Source: Thioalkalivibrio sp.
GTDB lineage: Bacteria; Pseudomonadota; Gammaproteobacteria; Ectothiorhodospirales; Ectothiorhodospiraceae
Assembly (NCBI GenBank): GCA_007119005.1
Contig: SKQM01000153.1
Location: forward strand, 1-9,060
Length of the DNA: 9,060 bases
Direction: 5' to 3'
Shown here: positions 6,120-9,060 of the stretch, piece by piece
Numbering within the stretch: position 1 is the stretch's first letter
Layout of the letters: each line of letters begins with the position of its first letter
Made by a program: the position numbers and the translations under genes
Notes under the pieces: generated by a model
What the model was told of the DNA's origin: nothing
Database searches by the model: none
Seen by the model: the letters and a program-made list of their open reading frames with translations, nothing else

Positions 6120-7958
6120 TTCCTTGTGCCGGAAACGCGCCGGTGAGAGCAATTCGCTCAGGGGCTCGGGCAGGACTTCCGGCAGGCCGAAAATCCGGTC
6201 TGCGAGCAGTTGGCCGGCGAGGGGTGCGTACAGCACCCCGCGCGAGCCGAGCCCGATGTGGATGAAGACCCGGGGTGTTCCCGTTGGTCGGGCTCCGTCT
6301 GGTGCGTGTACCGCAGGATCGGGGGCCGCCTCTCCGACCGCCGGCAGCCGGTCCCGGAAGACCGCGCGCGTCCCGTACCAGGCGCCGCTGACCGCGACCT
6401 CTTCAGCCGCTTCGAGTGCCGGATCCACCCAGTGCAGCTGCCGCAGATTCTCGACATTGTCGGGGTCGTGCACGCCGCTGTCGGCGTTATCGTGGCGGTA
6501 GGTTGCCCCGAGCCAGTGCTGGCCCTCGTATTCCGGCAGGCAGTAGCCCCTGCCGGTCAGCGCCATCCGCCCGACACTGCGCAGCGGGGTGCGGATCCGC
6601 GTGAGCTGGCCACCGACGTGCAGGGGCCGGGGTTGCCCGGGATAGAGCGCCGGTCCCGCGCCCGTGGCGATCACAACGGCGTCGAAAAGATCCTGCCCAC
6701 CGTCGGCATAGCCCAGCGACGCGCCCCGCTCACCGGTGTCGACGGTAAACACCTGGCGGTGACGGACGTCCAACCCGTGTGCAAGATGTCGGCAGAAAGC
6801 GCCAAGATCGACGCCGATGCCTTGAGGATAGCGGAGAATCGGCTTCCTCGGGTCTTTGTTCACGACCTGGTAAAGATTGCCCGCCAGCCGCGGATCCACT
6901 GCCGACAGCCGGGCCAGACGCCGTGCCGCGTGGCGGGTGATGCCGCGGTGCTCGATGCCCTCGGCGCGCAGGACGCCATCATTCCCGTCGACCTGGAGCG
7001 CGTTGAGCAGTGCCCGGGTGGCGCGCATGCCCGCCAGGGCCAAGGCATTGCGTAGGGAATCGCCTGCGCTCAGATGCGGCGACAACAACGCAGCCGGGTT
7101 GCCTGAAGTTCTCGTGGCCACGCCGCGCGGATCGAGGATGGTGACGGTCGCGCCGCGCTCGCGCAGCGCAACAGCCGTGGCAAGTCCGGCAATCCCGGCA
7201 CCGATCACCGCGATGCGGTCCATCGGCGCGGTATCCGGGTACGGTGCGGTCTGGAAACGGCCGACAAGCCGTTCCCGCTTCCCGCGAAAGCCCGGAATCC
7301 GCTTCACCGCGAAGCCGGCCTCGGCGAGATCGCGCCGTACCTGTCCAGCGGCGGTGAAGGTGCCCAGCGTGGTGCCGGCACGGGAAAGCCGGGCCATCTG
7401 CCGGAAGACCGCGATGTTCCACAGCGCCGGGTTCCGGCTCGGCGCGAATCCGTCGAGGAACCAGGCATCGACCTTGCCCCGAACCCGAGCGAACTCCGGC
7501 GCCGCGTCCCCGTACACGAGGGTCAGCACTACGCGGTCCTCCGGAAAGTGAATCCTGTGCAGGCCTGATACCGGCGGTGGGTACTGGGCCAGCAGCACTG
7601 CGATGTCGGTTTCCGGTATGTCCTGAGCCCGCAGGGCCCGGTGGATGTCCGCTGGTGCCAGCGGGTGCGCCTCCGCGCTCACGTAGCTGAGGAACGCGCC
7701 CGAAGGGGCATGCTGGCGCCAGGTGTCGAGCGTCAGGAAAAAGTTCAGTCCCGTCCCGAAGCCCGTCTCGCCGATGGCGAACCGCCGAACGTTGCGGAAC
7801 CGGAAAGGCAGTTCGTTGGCCTCGATGAAGACTGTCTGCACCTCGCCGCGCGGGTCGGCTGCGCTGAAGTAGATGTCCTCGTACTCGAGCGCTTTGGGCA
7901 GGTCGCCGTCCCAGTGCAGGTGCACCGGGGTCAGGGGATTCAGCATCGGGGGCTGCAC
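6114..7958 (-). CDS. mnmC: Bifunctional tRNA mnm5s2U34 methyltransferase / FAD-dependent cmnm5s2U34 oxidoreductase MnmC
   Basis: The 614-residue product has both MnmC activities. The C-terminal FAD domain removes the carboxymethyl group from cmnm5(s2)U34 to give nm5(s2)U34. The N-terminal domain methylates this with SAM to mnm5(s2)U34, completing the wobble modification begun by MnmEG in tRNAs such as Lys, Glu and Gln. N-domain evidence is the SAM-binding GETGFGTGLNF (63-73) and DAWFLDGFAPSRNPALW (164-180). FAD-domain evidence is the dinucleotide fold VIGAGIAGLATAVALRERG (251-269), ATRTSGNPAALLSPHLS (281-297) and the C-terminal GLGSRG (569-574). Both halves look intact, so the fusion should be fully active. 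The start is uncertain: the longest frame begins with GTG at 7958, while ATG at 7946 (residue 5) matches the usual MnmC N-terminus as well or better; neither has a clear ribosome site. The gene lies 41 bp after the M23 peptidase, probably one transcript. Confidence 0.95.
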   Translation of the reverse strand: MQPPMLNPLTPVHLHWDGDLPKALEYEDIYFSAADPRGEVQTVFIEANELPFRFRNVRRFAIGETGFGTGLNFFLTLDTWRQHAPSGAFLSYVSAEAHPLAPADIHRALRAQDIPETDIAVLLAQYPPPVSGLHRIHFPEDRVVLTLVYGDAAPEFARVRGKVDAWFLDGFAPSRNPALWNIAVFRQMARLSRAGTTLGTFTAAGQVRRDLAEAGFAVKRIPGFRGKRERLVGRFQTAPYPDTAPMDRIAVIGAGIAGLATAVALRERGATVTILDPRGVATRTSGNPAALLSPHLSAGDSLRNALALAGMRATRALLNALQVDGNDGVLRAEGIEHRGITRHAARRLARLSAVDPRLAGNLYQVVNKDPRKPILRYPQGIGVDLGAFCRHLAHGLDVRHRQVFTVDTGERGASLGYADGGQDLFDAVVIATGAGPALYPGQPRPLHVGGQLTRIRTPLRSVGRMALTGRGYCLPEYEGQHWLGATYRHDNADSGVHDPDNVENLRQLHWVDPALEAAEEVAVSGAWYGTRAVFRDRLPAVGEAAPDPAVHAPDGARPTGTPRVFIHIGLGSRGVLYAPLAGQLLADRIFGLPEVLPEPLSELLSPARFRHKEA

Positions 7959-7999
7959 GGTCGGGTTCGTGGGGCGCTCGGAGGGCCCCGGTCGGCCGT

Positions 8000-9060
8000 T
8001 CAGAAACCGGAGGCGGACAACGGCTGCATCGCCACCTGCCGCGAGGCGGCGGCCTCGCGAAGCTCCGCCAGCAGGGGCTGCGCGGTGCGCTGGAACAGAG
8101 CCAGTTCGGTACCCGACAGCGGCTCGCCACGGGGCAGTTCGACGCGCATCGGATCGACCGCACGATCGTTCACATGCAGTTCGTAGTGCAGATGGGCGCT
8201 GGTGGTGCGCCCACTGTTGCCGGAGAGTGCGATGCGCTCACCCCGCGTCACCTGTTGCCCGGGTTGCACCAGAGACTTCTGCAGGTGCAGGTACCGCGTG
8301 CTGAAACCCTGCCCATGTTCGATCACCACGAACCTCCCGGCGAGGGGATGACTGTCCACCTGGGCGACGCGACCGTCAGCGGGTGCCAGAACCGGCGTGC
8401 CTACCGGCATCGAGAAATCAGTACCGTTGTGTGGCGCCACCCGTCCGGTGACCGGATGGCGGCGCCCGTTGCTGAACCCGGATGTGATCCGGTAGTCACC
8501 CTTGAACGGATGGCGGTCGAAGGGTGGCAGCAACGGTCGACCCTCGGGGGTGTAGAAACGCCCGTCAGCGTGCCGGGCTGCGGTCAGGACCTTCGACGCG
8601 CCAACGAAGGCGAATGCCAGCAGACGGAAGTCGTAGGGCGTGTCATCGCCGTGTAGTGTCTCGATCTCGACCAGCAGGGTGTACTGGTCGCCCTCGTGGA
8701 CCTGTTCGCCCAGGGGCAGGTGATCCTCGAGCAGCAGGCCGATGGCCCGTGCGGCGGCCGGAGTGAGGCCGGTATTCGTCGCAAGCGAGTCGGGCAGGGT
8801 GCCGTGAACCTCGCCCAGCAGCAGTCGATGGCTGATTTCGCGCTCGTTGCTGATCTCCATCCGCGTGTACTGGTCGGTACCGTCCAGTCGCACCCACTCG
8901 TGCCCGCGGCCGCGGTCGGCCCAGAGGCGCAGACGTTTCAGTTCACCGTCGGGGCCGACCTGCCACTCGATCTCCTGGCCTGGATGGACGATGTCCAGCA
9001 GGCCGGCGTTTTCGGGATCGGCGCCGATCTGGTACAGGGTGTGCAGGCGCAGTCCCCATT
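8000..9060 (-). CDS. M23 (LytM-type) metallopeptidase, MepM-like, 5' end outside window
   Basis: The frame is open to the right edge, so the start is missing; 352 residues are visible and the GTG at 8893 is internal. The first visible residues (about 9058-8890), with NAGLLDIVHPGQEIEW, match the LysM-like/OapA-type region found before LytM domains in MepM/YebA proteins. A middle domain follows (about 8850-8500). The catalytic LytM domain then shows TSGFSNGRRHPVTGRVAPHNG ahead of its zinc ligands His (8431-8429) and Asp (8419-8417) in HxxxD. HLHYE follows, with its two His at 8194-8192 and 8188-8186. All canonical zinc and catalytic residues seen are present, so it should be an active periplasmic D,D-endopeptidase that cuts peptide cross-links in peptidoglycan during wall growth. 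E. coli MepM has about 440 residues, so roughly 90, including the membrane anchor, are probably missing here. The substrate is inferred from the family. mnmC follows after 41 bp. Confidence 0.92.
   Translation of the reverse strand, partial: WGLRLHTLYQIGADPENAGLLDIVHPGQEIEWQVGPDGELKRLRLWADRGRGHEWVRLDGTDQYTRMEISNEREISHRLLLGEVHGTLPDSLATNTGLTPAAARAIGLLLEDHLPLGEQVHEGDQYTLLVEIETLHGDDTPYDFRLLAFAFVGASKVLTAARHADGRFYTPEGRPLLPPFDRHPFKGDYRITSGFSNGRRHPVTGRVAPHNGTDFSMPVGTPVLAPADGRVAQVDSHPLAGRFVVIEHGQGFSTRYLHLQKSLVQPGQQVTRGERIALSGNSGRTTSAHLHYELHVNDRAVDPMRVELPRGEPLSGTELALFQRTAQPLLAELREAAASRQVAMQPLSASGF

Noticed and set aside
6979..8163. 394-codon minus-strand frame overlapping mnmC and the M23 gene in another frame
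   Set aside because: It overlaps two conserved genes on the same strand; its composition (Arg, Pro, Gly, Ser-rich) is that of an out-of-frame read.

Overview
The window is GC-rich (about two-thirds G+C by eye) and gene-dense. The fused MnmC, PdxH, YgiQ and MepM-type M23 peptidase together suggest a gammaproteobacterial chromosome. By gene content and codon style, a Chromatiales/Ectothiorhodospiraceae-like organism is a plausible guess, but the sequence alone does not prove it. No transposase, phage gene, CRISPR array or plasmid function is visible.

Layout. At the left edge (1-1088, +) is the 3' part of an (alpha/alpha)6-barrel-type glycosidase resembling the GH100 invertase / amylo-1,6-glucosidase group. 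A non-coding stretch follows with a strong, probably bidirectional terminator (1281-1308). It is shared with a tRNA-Ser(CGA) gene on the minus strand (1320-1409), which has a candidate promoter near 1472-1500. Next on the minus strand is pdxH (1585-2229), the FMN-dependent PNP/PMP oxidase of vitamin B6 synthesis. A compact divergent control region (2230-2348) carries a near-perfect 20-bp inverted repeat next to a likely pdxH -10 element.

Reading right from there is a two-gene unit. The first gene (2349-3899) encodes an unusual fusion of two complete CDGSH iron-sulfur motifs to a stand-alone FMN/3Fe-4S glutamate synthase domain. The second (3933-6098) encodes a YgiQ-family radical SAM protein. 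It converges on the minus-strand gene mnmC (6114-7958), the bifunctional tRNA wobble-uridine modification enzyme. The two stop codons lie in opposite arms of one small hairpin. At the right edge (8000-9060, -, start outside the window) is an M23 LytM-type cell-wall endopeptidase just upstream of mnmC, probably co-transcribed with it.

How they relate. Most genes are housekeeping: B6 cofactor, tRNA supply and modification, and wall remodelling. The least explained part is the CDGSH-CDGSH-GltS protein with its YgiQ neighbour. The fusion has two predicted 2Fe-2S centres, one 3Fe-4S centre and FMN in one chain. It has no glutaminase domain and no GltD partner in view. It looks like a self-contained electron relay onto a glutamate-synthase-like active site, and its true substrate is unknown.
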